64,000 nucleotides of DNA from Pleurocapsa minor GSE-CHR-MK 17-07R (lineage in GTDB: Bacteria; Chloroflexota; Anaerolineae; Aggregatilineales; Phototrophicaceae). The stretch lies in the NCBI GenBank assembly GCA_019359125.1, contig JAHHHY010000013.1:124001-188000 (forward strand). The letters run 5' to 3'. The notes beneath the pieces are model-generated. The model was not told where the DNA came from and made no database searches. It was given only the letters and a program-made list of their open reading frames with translations. Below are positions 1-8,552 of this stretch, piece by piece. Each line of letters opens with the position of its first letter. The stretch's first letter is position 1. The position numbers and the translations under genes were made by a program.

Positions 1-145
1 ACAGCCCTCGTTCGCGACTGGCTCAGCATCAGCGTGTGAGGACGCACCGCTCAAAACATCTTCCCTGCCAGCCACATGATCGCAGTGCGTCGGGAAGCTT
101 TAACCGCCTGCGACCAGTGACGAAAAGCGCGCGTATGGGGCAATC

Positions 146-505
146 TTATGCTTCTGCTGGACGGTTGTTCTTTTGCAGCATGATCAGCAGCATAACGAGC
201 GGGGTTTTTGCGACCACGCTGTGCGGCAAACGCGCCTGCATATGAATCCACGTGCCGGCATGGGCTTCACAGGAATCTTCGCCTAGCCCGATCACGGCTT
301 CGCCCGACAAAATCTGAATGATGGCAGACGATGCAGCGGTGTGTTCGGAAAGGGCCTGCCCAGGGGCAAAAGCAAACAGCACGACATTGCTGTTTTCGTC
401 CTTATGGATCGTGCGGCTGATAATGCTGTCGGCTGGCGCATCTTCCAGCAGAGCCGCAATGTCGTCGATCAACAGATACGGGTGGTTATTCGGCTGAGGG
501 TTCAT
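146..505 (-). CDS. Cupin-domain protein
   Basis: A 119-residue protein with a single small beta-barrel cupin core. The segment FAPGQALSEHTAASSAIIQI resembles cupin motif 1 and GTWIHMQARLPHSVVA resembles motif 2 with its conserved Pro-His. Motif 1 has only one clear His (SEHT), so metal binding is uncertain. I chose the ATG at 505 because the longer reading frame to 547 adds a non-cupin leader. No signal peptide is visible, so it is probably cytoplasmic. Proteins of this size bind small molecules or protect against electrophiles, and the substrate cannot be read from sequence. It stands alone: the next gene is on the opposite strand. Confidence 0.8.
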   Translation of the reverse strand: MNPQPNNHPYLLIDDIAALLEDAPADSIISRTIHKDENSNVVLFAFAPGQALSEHTAASSAIIQILSGEAVIGLGEDSCEAHAGTWIHMQARLPHSVVAKTPLVMLLIMLQKNNRPAEA

Positions 506-768
506 GATACGTTTCGTCCCATTGATTCGGCCTGTGGTGGTAACCATTGGCCTGATACTACGGCGGAATCGATCGGGTGTACTTCAGCCAGATGAAGTCG
601 GGCGTGCCGAAGATCGGGTCAATACCGCATGCAGCAGTCTGGGAAAGCGTGCTTCCAGATCATCATCGAGCGGAGTTGTCCCTGTGCAGAAAATGCAGTA
701 CCCTGTCAGGCAGCGTGAGTGATGCATCACGCGCAAGACCTGCCCTTTCATAACCCTGAGATGACATC

Positions 769-1653
769 ATGACCCACACACGCCCGCTGCGCTTCGCCGC
801 TCTGCTTGCCCTGTTGTGCGCTGTCCTGCTGACTGGCATGAGACTGCTGGCATCAGACACCGTGCAGCAGACAGTCGTGACGCGCACCCCCACCGCGCAG
901 CTCACGCTCACCCCGCGCGCCACGCAGCAGGCGGGCCTTCAGGCGACCATGCAGGCAGATCCAGACAGCGCCGTTGTGCAGGAGTTCGAGGGTGTGCCCA
1001 TGGTGCTGGTGCCCGCGGGCTGTTTCATGATGGGGACAGAAGACGACACTGTAGTGTCGAACGAAGGGCCACGCCACGAGGTGTGCTTCGATGAGCCGTT
1101 CTGGATCGACCAGACAGAAGTGACGCAGGCGCAGTTCGCTTCTTTCGGCGGCATCGCGATGCGCGCGCCTTCATTCAGCGGCGCCGACCGCCCGGTTGAA
1201 AATATCACCTGGTTTGAAGCTCGTGACTTCTGCCTGCTGCGCGGCGCACGGCTGCCCACAGAAGCCGAATGGGAATATGCCGCGCGCGGCCCGGAATCCT
1301 GGGTCTATCCGTGGGGCAACGAATGGGACGAGAGCAAGACAATCTGGCTACGCGACATGGCGCTGGGGACCGCAAGCGTGGGCAGTATTCCTGAGGGCGC
1401 CTCCTGGGTGGGGGCACTGGACATGAGCGGCAATGTCTGGGAATGGACGAGCACCGCCAGTTCGGCGTATCCCTATGACATGAACGACGGACGGGAATCG
1501 TCTGAGGGCAGCAACGCCGAGGCGTGGCGCGTGCTGCGGGGCGGCTCATGGTTTGACAACAGTCCGTTCGTCCTGCGTACCGCGGTTCGCTACGATTTCT
1601 TCCCTACCGCCGCAAACTGGGATTATGGCTTTCGCTGTCTCCGCTCAGAGTAA
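769..1653 (+). CDS. Membrane-anchored FGE/sulfatase-modifying-factor fold protein (probably non-catalytic)
   Basis: 294 residues. Residues 8-28 are hydrophobic and form a signal anchor. A Thr/Pro-rich linker follows (about 30-65), then an FGE-sulfatase domain from FEGVPMVLVPAGCFMMGT to the terminal GFRC motif. The family hallmarks are present: LPTEAEWEYAAR, PWGNEW, GNVWEWTS and RVLRGGSW. True formylglycine-generating enzymes use a C-terminal Cys pair (Cys-x4-Cys) before GFRC. Here that stretch is NSPFVLRTAVRYDF with no Cys, so formylglycine synthesis is unlikely. Many bacterial proteins with this fold are surface binding domains. No sulfatase gene is nearby. The linker is typical of exported Chloroflexota proteins. 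Confidence 0.85.
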   Translation: MTHTRPLRFAALLALLCAVLLTGMRLLASDTVQQTVVTRTPTAQLTLTPRATQQAGLQATMQADPDSAVVQEFEGVPMVLVPAGCFMMGTEDDTVVSNEGPRHEVCFDEPFWIDQTEVTQAQFASFGGIAMRAPSFSGADRPVENITWFEARDFCLLRGARLPTEAEWEYAARGPESWVYPWGNEWDESKTIWLRDMALGTASVGSIPEGASWVGALDMSGNVWEWTSTASSAYPYDMNDGRESSEGSNAEAWRVLRGGSWFDNSPFVLRTAVRYDFFPTAANWDYGFRCLRSE

Positions 1654-1720
1654 GCCGGGGCCAGCACTGTGAGCGCGGAATGCAGGGTCGGGCAGGGTTG
1701 ATGACAGCACGCGCCCGACT

Positions 1721-2590
1721 TCACATTACGCGAATATCCAGGCGTTCGAGCAATCTGCGCGACAGCTCAGCGCGATATTTGACAGGTGGCTGATCTGGCC
1801 TGTGCGAGTCTGAGCCTGAGCTTACAAACCATCCAACCTGGTCGGCATAGGCCTGATACAAAGCGGTCTGTTCGGGCGTGTGCCGCGGATAATATACCTC
1901 GATACCATCGATGGGTATTTCTGCACGGAACTGGTCGAGCAAATCCGCGTCGAATGTGGCATAGCCGTCGGTTCGCCCCGGATGCGCGATCAGCGCCACC
2001 CCACCGCAGCGATGCACGGCTTCAACAACTGCATCCGTCGGATTGGTGCACAACTGGTATCCCGCTGCTTTCATCACCTCGAAATCGTTTTCGAGACCTG
2101 GATTGTGAGCGACAAACAGGTCAAACAGCAGATGCGGCTGTCGGCATGTCGTTGCGGCGACAATGGATGCCAGGTCTGATTCATCGCTGCGCGGCAGGTA
2201 TCCACCCTGCACAAGATGGTGATAGACCCGCCTGGAAGTATCGGTTTGAGCCTGAAGGATGGCATCGCAAAGCGCCTGTAGTGGCCCCGGATTGTTTTCG
2301 AAGCCGAAGCACAGAATATCGACGATGCTGTTACGCCAGCGGGTCGTCATTTCTGCGGCGACGAGCAGCGGAAACGCACGCTCACGCGCCATCTGCTGAA
2401 TGACATCGAGCGTGTCTGCGCGGTCATGATCCGTGATCGCCGCGGTTGCAAAGCCGGACTGCACAAAGTGGTCGAGAAGCGCCTCCGGTGTCCACGCCCC
2501 ATCACTGAGCTGCGTATGGGTTTGTAAATCGACAGAAGCATGTGCGGCAATGGTGATGCCGGAATCATACGAGCGGGTCATACACATCAT
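1721..2590 (-). CDS. PHP-domain metal-dependent phosphoesterase
   Basis: 289 residues with a PHP fold throughout. Metal-ligand motifs are DLQTHTQLSDG near residue 21, ITDHD near 52, ALIAHPGR near 193, and SSGSDSHRPD near the C-terminus. This layout matches the YciV/RNase AM and nucleoside 3',5'-bisphosphate phosphatase group (COG0613), which hydrolyses pAp or short RNA 5' ends using three metal ions. No polymerase or nuclease domain is attached. The start lies in an MMCM cluster, so the exact Met is uncertain by up to three codons. It is convergent with the FGE-like gene and not obviously in an operon. Confidence 0.85.
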   Translation of the reverse strand: MMCMTRSYDSGITIAAHASVDLQTHTQLSDGAWTPEALLDHFVQSGFATAAITDHDRADTLDVIQQMARERAFPLLVAAEMTTRWRNSIVDILCFGFENNPGPLQALCDAILQAQTDTSRRVYHHLVQGGYLPRSDESDLASIVAATTCRQPHLLFDLFVAHNPGLENDFEVMKAAGYQLCTNPTDAVVEAVHRCGGVALIAHPGRTDGYATFDADLLDQFRAEIPIDGIEVYYPRHTPEQTALYQAYADQVGWFVSSGSDSHRPDQPPVKYRAELSRRLLERLDIRVM

Positions 2591-2669
2591 CCTCAGGCGT
2601 CCACCATGACTGAGGTGGCGTCAGTGCTGATTATAGTGCCAGTCTGTTTTTACCGGGCACAAAACATAG

Positions 2670-2705
2670 CAGCGCCCCATCAATGACATCATGGACGGGG
2701 TGCTG
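2670..2705 (-). terminator. Inverted repeat, weak terminator candidate downstream of the SDR gene
   Basis: CAGCGCCCC (2670-2678) pairs with GGGGTGCTG (2697-2705) as a nine-base stem with one G-T pair, around an 18-nt loop. Reading leftward from the SDR gene, the hairpin is followed by a short T-rich stretch (TATGTTTTG). It could end SDR transcription, but the T-tract is poor. Confidence 0.35.
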
Positions 2706-2745
2706 ATGTGATAACTGGCTCTCTATGCGATCGTCTGGTGACTGG

Positions 2746-3519
2746 CTAGACCTGCGTTAGCCCGCCATCGACCGAGAATGCCGCCGCCACCACGTTCGAG
2801 GCTGCATCTGAGGACAGGAAGCAAATGACTGCGGCCTGCTCTTCAGGCTGCGCCGAGCGCCCCAGCGGGTGCTGGTCTGGCACTTCCTGCGCGGCCTTGC
2901 GGGCCTCCTCGCTCATGCTGGCGAAGATGGCCGTCGTCATCGGCGTGATGACGCCGCCCGGATGCACCGAGTTGATACGGATGCCCTTTGCGGCATACTC
3001 GACGCCCGCCGTGCGCGTCAGCCCGAGCACGCCATGCTTGCTGGCCGAATAAGCGGCCAGGTTCGGCTGTGCGTGCAGGCCGGCAGCCGAGGACACGTTC
3101 ACAATGGTGCCGCCGCCGTGTTCCAGCATGTGCGCGATCTGATACTTCATGCCCAGGAACACGCCGCGCAGGTTGACCGCGATGATCTGGTCGAACTTTG
3201 AGGTCTCGATCATGTGCAGCGGCATGAACTGGCCCAGGATGCCGGCATTGTTGACCGCATGGTTCAGGCCGCCGTAGGTCGCGACGGTCTTCTCGACCAT
3301 CGCCCGGACGGCCGCTTCGTCAGAGACATCCACGCGCATGTAGAAAGCCTCGCCGCCTGCCCGCCTGATCAGGTCAACGGTCTCGGCACCTTCCGCATCC
3401 TTCACATCCACCACAGCGACCTTCGCGCCGCGCGCCGCAAACATCTGCGCCGTCGCCCGCCCGATGCCACCACTCGCTCCGGTGACCAGCGCCACACGCC
3501 CCGCAAAGTCACGCTCCAT
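2746..3519 (-). CDS. Short-chain dehydrogenase/reductase (SDR), classical type
   Basis: 257 residues from the ATG at 3519, which has GGAGG six bases upstream; an in-frame ATG at 3531 lacks this. The Rossmann cofactor motif TGASGGIG lies near residue 14, NNAG near 87 and the catalytic YSASK near 157, with a Ser (VSSAAG) about 13 residues before. The acidic residue after beta-2 (VVDVKD) suggests NAD(H) preference. The C-terminal SSDAASNVVAAAFSVDGGLTQV is typical of the glucose 1-dehydrogenase/FabG-like group. The substrate is probably a sugar or secondary alcohol but cannot be fixed. It is monocistronic. Confidence 0.9.
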   Translation of the reverse strand: MERDFAGRVALVTGASGGIGRATAQMFAARGAKVAVVDVKDAEGAETVDLIRRAGGEAFYMRVDVSDEAAVRAMVEKTVATYGGLNHAVNNAGILGQFMPLHMIETSKFDQIIAVNLRGVFLGMKYQIAHMLEHGGGTIVNVSSAAGLHAQPNLAAYSASKHGVLGLTRTAGVEYAAKGIRINSVHPGGVITPMTTAIFASMSEEARKAAQEVPDQHPLGRSAQPEEQAAVICFLSSDAASNVVAAAFSVDGGLTQV

Positions 3520-3629
3520 GTCAGCCTCCATGAGATATTGAGAAATATTTCACAAGTTACTTTCAGTATAACGGGTTTGTGTGCAATTCTCAATAAAGAT
3601 TCAACGGGGGCTGGCCTGGATGCGTTCAC

Positions 3630-4517
3630 TTAATCGTCCGCGTCTGGCACCCACGCAATTACGCGATTAGCCGCCAGATCCAGCCGATATGCGGCCCAGT
3701 CTTGCAGGTCAATCACGTACACGAAGCCATCGCGGTCGCCCAAACTGACTGCAACCTGCATTCCGCTGGGCGATACAGCCCAGCTTTCGGCATCAATGCA
3801 GGTATCGTATACGACCTCATCATCTCGTATGTACAGACGTGCCGGTCTTGACTGCGAGGATGGGATAATTGTTCGCGTTTCATTGATTGCTGCACCGGCA
3901 GAATAGGCGGGAATACCGATGAAATAGGTTCTCCCCACTGCCACGTAAGATTCAGGGGCTGGTGGATCTGTTACGGGGAGCGATGTTCCCTCAAAGGGAT
4001 CCACAATGTGCCACGCCGCGTTCCAGGACCTGTAATCATAGGCTGCCAATTCCGTGTTGCTCACCCAGTAGATGGGCGTAAATCGCGCGTCCTGTGAATA
4101 ATCATAGGCTTCAAAGGGAACAAGGTACGTTTCCCGATCAGGCTGCGTAGACACAACCCGAACGTGAGTGACGAAAAATTCTGAGCTGAAACTTAGCGAA
4201 TAGACGCTTTCCCTTGTTCCTATAAACGACGCGAACCATTGGCCATCCGGCGAGACTGCGCCAAATCTGCCGAATTCGGTGTCATTATCGAACGCGATGT
4301 AATAGCGCGATGGCGTGTCGGACCGAAAGCCGTGGATGCCGTCTGATCTGCGGAACGTCATGATCGTGCCTTCAAAAATCCACGACGCATCCGGTTCGGT
4401 CGGCGCCGAGATGCAGCGTTCAACAATCTGTTCAGGCACAGGGGTTTGAAACGAGGACATCGGCTCAAAACGAAGCATAAAACCGATGAACAGCAGCAGG
4501 AATACGCGCATCTGCAT
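3630..4517 (-). CDS. Predicted secreted protein of unknown function
   Basis: 295 residues. The N-terminus MRVFLLLFIGFML followed by Ser/Pro residues is a signal peptide. The ATG at 4517 has AGGAGG five to six bases upstream, which supports the start. The mature part is rich in short beta-strand-like segments with recurring phrases such as AVSPDGQWFASF and AVSPSGMQVAVSL, which resemble blades of a TolB/WD40-like beta-propeller. I cannot assign a named family. It would act outside the membrane. It stands alone between an SDR and a DUF2262 gene on the same strand. Confidence 0.7.
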   Translation of the reverse strand: MQMRVFLLLFIGFMLRFEPMSSFQTPVPEQIVERCISAPTEPDASWIFEGTIMTFRRSDGIHGFRSDTPSRYYIAFDNDTEFGRFGAVSPDGQWFASFIGTRESVYSLSFSSEFFVTHVRVVSTQPDRETYLVPFEAYDYSQDARFTPIYWVSNTELAAYDYRSWNAAWHIVDPFEGTSLPVTDPPAPESYVAVGRTYFIGIPAYSAGAAINETRTIIPSSQSRPARLYIRDDEVVYDTCIDAESWAVSPSGMQVAVSLGDRDGFVYVIDLQDWAAYRLDLAANRVIAWVPDADD

Positions 4518-4674
4518 GACAGCCTCCTGAACAGCTTATCTGTTCAGTATATGCAGTTTGAGCAGTGTTGATTGTTAAATGCAGGCAGGAAGTACAGACT
4601 GTTGCAGCAATTAAGTCAGGGATGCAGATAACGAACAGTGCACCCTGTAATCTGTAAGCAACAGGTCAATTCAT

Positions 4675-5442
4675 CTAACCTGCAATTTCTGCGTCGGTAG
4701 GTCCATCATGCAGGCTACCCGAAATCAGGATTGTATGGCCCCAAAACAGATCACCATCATCGTGCCAGAACCCAAGACTGTCACCACCATCGATGGAAAT
4801 TGTTACAAGTTTCATCCGTGCGACAAAGTCCTGCGGAGTTAAAGGCGCTTCATCCTCATCCAGCCAAACGTTGTTCTTCAGCTGCAGCAGTTCTTGAACC
4901 GCATACTCTGAGACGCGCTGGCTCCAAACAGCCTGCTGGTCAAACAGGGTCATAGCGGTCTGAAGCAATTCCGTGTCGGGAACTGGTGTTTCGTCTCCAT
5001 TTAGGCTAAAGGTTACTGCGCTACCTGCCCAGTCCAGACTATTCTCCCAGCAATAACTATCACGATTGAAGGTGAAGACGCCAAGCTGTGGATGTTCGTA
5101 CGTCCGCGGCTTTAGCATGTCGGCCGCTACTTGCTGCAACTCATCATCTGCGTTGGACCTATCGCCAATCAGTTCAAGAAATACTGCCGAACCATCTTCC
5201 TGAAGGACGACACTCACCGCGATAATGTTATAGGACCGAATTTGATTCATGTGCTGTTGAAGAGCTTCTTCTATCATGTCACCGTGCACCAGAAGCGAAT
5301 CCCGCCTCAACACACCATCTGGACCACGCCAGGCATAGAATTTGAATTTAAGTGTCCATATATCCGACGTGCGTCTGACCGCGCCACAGCTAAACGGAGA
5401 TACAAGCCCGACCACAATGATGGGTAAATTTTGGACAGACAA
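4675..5442 (-). CDS. DUF2262-domain protein
   Basis: About 255 residues. The C-terminal 130 residues match DUF2262: LGVFTFNRDSYCWENSLDW, then NVWLDEDE, then DDGDLFWGHTILISGSL ending in TDAEIAG. The family is often found near immunity or polymorphic-toxin genes, but its role is unknown. The N-terminal 100 residues are not recognised. No ATG exists in the first 65 codons. A TTG at 5442 has AAAGGG six bases upstream and is the likeliest start, with a TTG at 5478 as the alternative. Base composition is lower in GC than its neighbours, which hints at acquisition. Confidence 0.75.
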   Translation of the reverse strand: MSVQNLPIIVVGLVSPFSCGAVRRTSDIWTLKFKFYAWRGPDGVLRRDSLLVHGDMIEEALQQHMNQIRSYNIIAVSVVLQEDGSAVFLELIGDRSNADDELQQVAADMLKPRTYEHPQLGVFTFNRDSYCWENSLDWAGSAVTFSLNGDETPVPDTELLQTAMTLFDQQAVWSQRVSEYAVQELLQLKNNVWLDEDEAPLTPQDFVARMKLVTISIDGGDSLGFWHDDGDLFWGHTILISGSLHDGPTDAEIAG

Positions 5443-5674
5443 ATCATTCCCTTTCAACTTGAGGCAACACGCAAGCAAAGAATATGCTTCAGTTACAGTT
5501 GTACCCCGCGTACGGACTGAATATCAACCCGGGCGCAGTCCCCAAAAATCAAACAAGCCTACACGCATGCCCCCCAACCGGCTTAACTGAATATCCATCC
5601 CCTTCCCCTCAGCATAGCGGCCAACTCCTGTCATACTGCCTGTAAGGTTTTGTATTGAAACAAGGAGTAACCCC

Positions 5675-5839
5675 ATGGTTGGGTTGGCAGTTCTGTTCCT
5701 CATTATCGCTGTTGTTGCGGCTGTGCTGGGCTTTGGTGGTATCGCCGGTGCCGCAGCAGGTCTCGTCCAGATCATCTTCCTGGTGATGCTGGTCCTGTTC
5801 ATCGGCACGCTGCTTTTCGGCCGCTCACTCACTCGCTAA
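5675..5839 (+). CDS. DUF1328 small membrane protein (YtjA-like)
   Basis: A 54-residue protein. The sequence has two hydrophobic helices with the family core [19 protein letters not shown] between them, matching DUF1328 proteins, which are usually 50-60 residues. AAGGAG lies seven bases before the ATG. DUF1328 proteins are inner-membrane peptides often induced by envelope or general stress; their biochemical role is unknown. The next gene starts 13 bases downstream, so the two are probably cotranscribed and end at the terminator at 6904. Confidence 0.85.
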   Translation: MVGLAVLFLIIAVVAAVLGFGGIAGAAAGLVQIIFLVMLVLFIGTLLFGRSLTR

Positions 5840-5852
5840 GGGAGATTTAAAC

Positions 5853-6872
5853 ATGGCTACAATCAATTACGAACGCGACTACCGCGCTGAGAATGCGCGT
5901 GCGGTCGATGTGGTTACGACAGAAGTGAAGCCAGCAGTCCAGCGCCGCGTTTCCTGGGGCGCCATTCTGGCCGGCGTGGCGGTTTCACTGGTTTCGATGA
6001 TCGGGCTGAACATGCTCGGCCTGGCCATCGGCGCCGGCACCATCAACCCGTCCACGCAGAGCAACCCGATTGCATCCGAGCTGGGCACCAGCGCGGCCGT
6101 GTGGATTCTGGGCGCAAACATTCTGTCGCTGTTTTTCGGTGGTCTGGTCGCGGGACGCCTGTCCGGTTTCTCGGACAACCTCGACGGCATGCTGAATGGG
6201 CTGGTGCAGTGGGCAGTCGCCTTCCTGATCACCGTCGTGCTGCTGACCACCTCTATTGGTAACCTGGTGGGCGCAGCGACGGGCGCAGTCTCGTCCGGCA
6301 TCAGCGCCATTGGGCAGGGCCTGACGGCCATCAGCCCGGCAGTGGCTGAGGCAGTCGATCTGGAAACCAGCTCACTGCAGGGCGTGGGCGTTGAAGTGAC
6401 CGCGCTGCTGCGCCGTGCCGCCTCCGCCGCCGGTGTGGACACGACAACCGATGCAGAGGGCAACGAAGTCGCCAGCGGTACGCTTGCTGCCGAGACGGGG
6501 CCGACCCTGAATGAAATCGAAGTGACGCGCGCTGTGGCTGGCTTCCTGGCCAACACAGAACCGACCGATGAAGAGCGCCAGAGTGTGATCACACTGCTGA
6601 CCGAGCGCACGGGCATCTCCCAGGTCGAAGCGACCGAGACCGTGAATCGCTGGGAGACGACGATCGCCCAGTTCCGCACAGAAGCCGAAGCGACTGCGCG
6701 TGAAGTTGGCCAGCAGGCCGCCGATACGATCTCTGCTTTGGCCGGTGTGGTGTTCGCCTCGATGCTGGTGGCGGCTTTCGCCAGCGCGGCCGGTGGCATC
6801 ATTGGCTCGCCTGACCCGCGTGAAGTGGTGACAAGCGTCCGCAGGGACATCACCAACACCACCACCAACTAA
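5853..6872 (+). CDS. Multi-pass membrane protein with VSWGAILAG motif
   Basis: 339 residues. There are transmembrane segments near 35-55, 82-105 and 123-150, then a long hydrophilic alpha-helical segment (about 170-290) and a last hydrophobic segment near 295-315. The N-terminal RRVSWGAILAGVAVSL followed by a Gly/Ala-rich helix is typical of uncharacterised bacterial membrane proteins sometimes labelled PhnA-like. The central part is acidic with Thr/Glu-rich helices and could form a coiled coil. It follows the DUF1328 gene closely, suggesting a shared envelope-stress role. The function is not known. Confidence 0.75.
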   Translation: MATINYERDYRAENARAVDVVTTEVKPAVQRRVSWGAILAGVAVSLVSMIGLNMLGLAIGAGTINPSTQSNPIASELGTSAAVWILGANILSLFFGGLVAGRLSGFSDNLDGMLNGLVQWAVAFLITVVLLTTSIGNLVGAATGAVSSGISAIGQGLTAISPAVAEAVDLETSSLQGVGVEVTALLRRAASAAGVDTTTDAEGNEVASGTLAAETGPTLNEIEVTRAVAGFLANTEPTDEERQSVITLLTERTGISQVEATETVNRWETTIAQFRTEAEATAREVGQQAADTISALAGVVFASMLVAAFASAAGGIIGSPDPREVVTSVRRDITNTTTN

Positions 6873-6903
6873 AACGCACGTTCAGGTTTCAAGTGCACCA
6901 CTT

Positions 6904-6936
6904 CTCCCCTGGCAGATGTGCCAGGGGAGTTTTTGT
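6904..6936 (+). terminator. Rho-independent terminator after the DUF1328 operon
   Basis: CTCCCCTGGCA (6904-6914), a four-base loop GATG, and TGCCAGGGGAG (6919-6929) form a perfect 11-bp stem. A T-run follows at 6930-6934. Confidence 0.93.
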
Positions 6937-7134
6937 TGTCTGCCCCCAGCCTGATGGCGCAGCCCAGGAGACGGTATCCCCTCGTCACAGGCAGGCCATG
7001 GGTGGCGTCACCCATACGGTGAAAGCGCCCGACCGCCAGACCCACACAACCGCGACACGTCGTACACATCACTTCTACACATCTCCACGCTATCCTGAAG
7101 ACAGTTTGACAGGTAATGCGAGACAGGATCCTAA

Positions 7135-7767
7135 ATGAACACAAAGCGAAGCTTCATCGCCCTATTCGCGCTGGTCGTCATCTTTGCCCTCGGTATCTCG
7201 GTGGCAGCGGCACAAAACGGCTGCGGGAATAACTGCGGGAATGGCGGCAACGGCAACGGACAGGGTAATAATGGCTATCAGGGTGGGCGAAATGACGACG
7301 CTCAGCGTGGAAACGCCAACAGCCGTATGAATGGCGGCTACATGATGAGTTTGCCATCCGCAGCGGTCGATGAGCTGCCTGAAGCGGTCGTTGCCCTGAT
7401 GGTCGACGGGTGGACGGATGAGCAGCACGCCTATGCAGTTTACAGCGCAGTGATTGACCAGTTTGGCACAGTGCGCCCGTTCACAAATATCCAGCGCAGC
7501 GAACTTCGGCATATCACCGCATGGGAGACGCTGTTCGATCGCTATGGCATCGTCGTGCCGGAAGTCCCCACCTTCGATCTGCCCACGTTTGCCACTGTAA
7601 ACGACGCCTGTACAGTTGGTGTGGCGGCGGAAATCACCAATTTCGATCTGTACGACGCGATGCTGGCAGCCTTTGAACCGTACCCCGATCTGACGTATGT
7701 AGCGCAGAATCTGCGCGCTGCATCAGAGTTCAACCATCTGCGCGCCTTCGAGAACTGCGCAGGCTAA
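7135..7767 (+). CDS. Secreted DUF2202 ferritin-like protein
   Basis: 210 residues. Residues 1-26 form a signal peptide ending AAAQ. A low-complexity Asn/Gly stretch with two Cys (about 28-55) follows, then a DUF2202 domain from about residue 75. The four-helix ferritin-like signature is visible as two Glu...ExxH sets: DEQHAYAVY with SELRH, and AEITNFDLY with SEFNH. These could bind a di-metal site. The phrase GTVRPFTNIQRSE is characteristic of the family. It is exported, and its role is probably metal binding or oxidative-stress related, inferred from the fold. A weak TTGACA lies about 30 bases upstream of the ATG. Confidence 0.85.
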   Translation: MNTKRSFIALFALVVIFALGISVAAAQNGCGNNCGNGGNGNGQGNNGYQGGRNDDAQRGNANSRMNGGYMMSLPSAAVDELPEAVVALMVDGWTDEQHAYAVYSAVIDQFGTVRPFTNIQRSELRHITAWETLFDRYGIVVPEVPTFDLPTFATVNDACTVGVAAEITNFDLYDAMLAAFEPYPDLTYVAQNLRAASEFNHLRAFENCAG

Positions 7768-7864
7768 CAGATAACGGTACCCAACGCAGAGAGCGCAGAG
7801 GAGAAATCAGTTTCCTCTGCGTTCTTCGCGTCCTCGACTATAATCGCGTGAAAAAGGGGTGCGT

Positions 7865-8551
7865 ATGACGCACAGGATTTTAGTCGCAGACGACGAACAG
7901 GCGATCCTCGACACGGTGCGCGCATATTTGATCGAAGCGGGGATGCAGGTGGTGACGGCAAAGAATGGGCGCGAGGCGGTCTACGCTTTCCGTCACGAAC
8001 AGCCCGCGCTCGTCATCCTTGATGTGATGATGCCGGAGATGGATGGCTGGGAAGCAGCGCGCCTGATTCGCAAAGAGAGTCAAATTCCGCTGCTGTTCCT
8101 CACCGCCCGCGTCGATGACATCGATCATGTGACCGGGTTAGAGATCGGCGCGGACGAATACCTCCCCAAGCCGTTCAGCCCGCGCGTGCTGGTCGCCCAT
8201 GTGCGCGCTTTGCTGCGCCGCGTGTATGGCGATCTAGGCGCGGTCGCACCCGTGTGGCGCGCTGGCGAGCTGGAAGTCAACAGCGAGACGCACACCGTCA
8301 CCCGCGCCGGGCAACGCATCGAACTCACGCCGACCGAATTCGACCTGCTGGCCACGCTGATCGCCCGCCCGGGGCGCGTTTTCACCCGCGCCGAACTGCT
8401 CGACCGCCTGCAGGGGCAGAGCTTCGCCGCCTTTGAGCGCGCGATTGATGTGCATATCAAGAACCTGCGCGCCAAAATCGAACCCGATCCGCACGATCCG
8501 CAGTATATCGAAACAGTGTTTGGCGTCGGCTATCGCATCAGAGAAGCCTGA
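7865..8551 (+). CDS. OmpR/PhoB-family response regulator
   Basis: 228 residues. The receiver domain (about 4-118) has the phospho-acceptor Asp at residue 53 (VILDVMMPEMDGW), the acidic pair ADDE, a Thr in FLTAR and the Lys in LPKPF. The C-terminal winged-helix domain (about 130-228) contains ELTPTEFDLLATL and ends in VFGVGYRI, as in PhoB. I chose the ATG at 7865 because AGGGG precedes it by about five bases; an in-frame GTG lies six bases earlier. One base separates it from the downstream histidine kinase gene, so the two are a cognate pair in one operon. Confidence 0.95.
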   Translation: MTHRILVADDEQAILDTVRAYLIEAGMQVVTAKNGREAVYAFRHEQPALVILDVMMPEMDGWEAARLIRKESQIPLLFLTARVDDIDHVTGLEIGADEYLPKPFSPRVLVAHVRALLRRVYGDLGAVAPVWRAGELEVNSETHTVTRAGQRIELTPTEFDLLATLIARPGRVFTRAELLDRLQGQSFAAFERAIDVHIKNLRAKIEPDPHDPQYIETVFGVGYRIREA

Positions 8552-8552
8552 C

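Noticed and set aside
5879-6868. A 329-codon minus-strand frame over the membrane protein gene
   Set aside because: It is a GC-driven shadow with low-complexity Ser/Ala/Pro composition; the plus-strand gene has transmembrane helices and a terminator.
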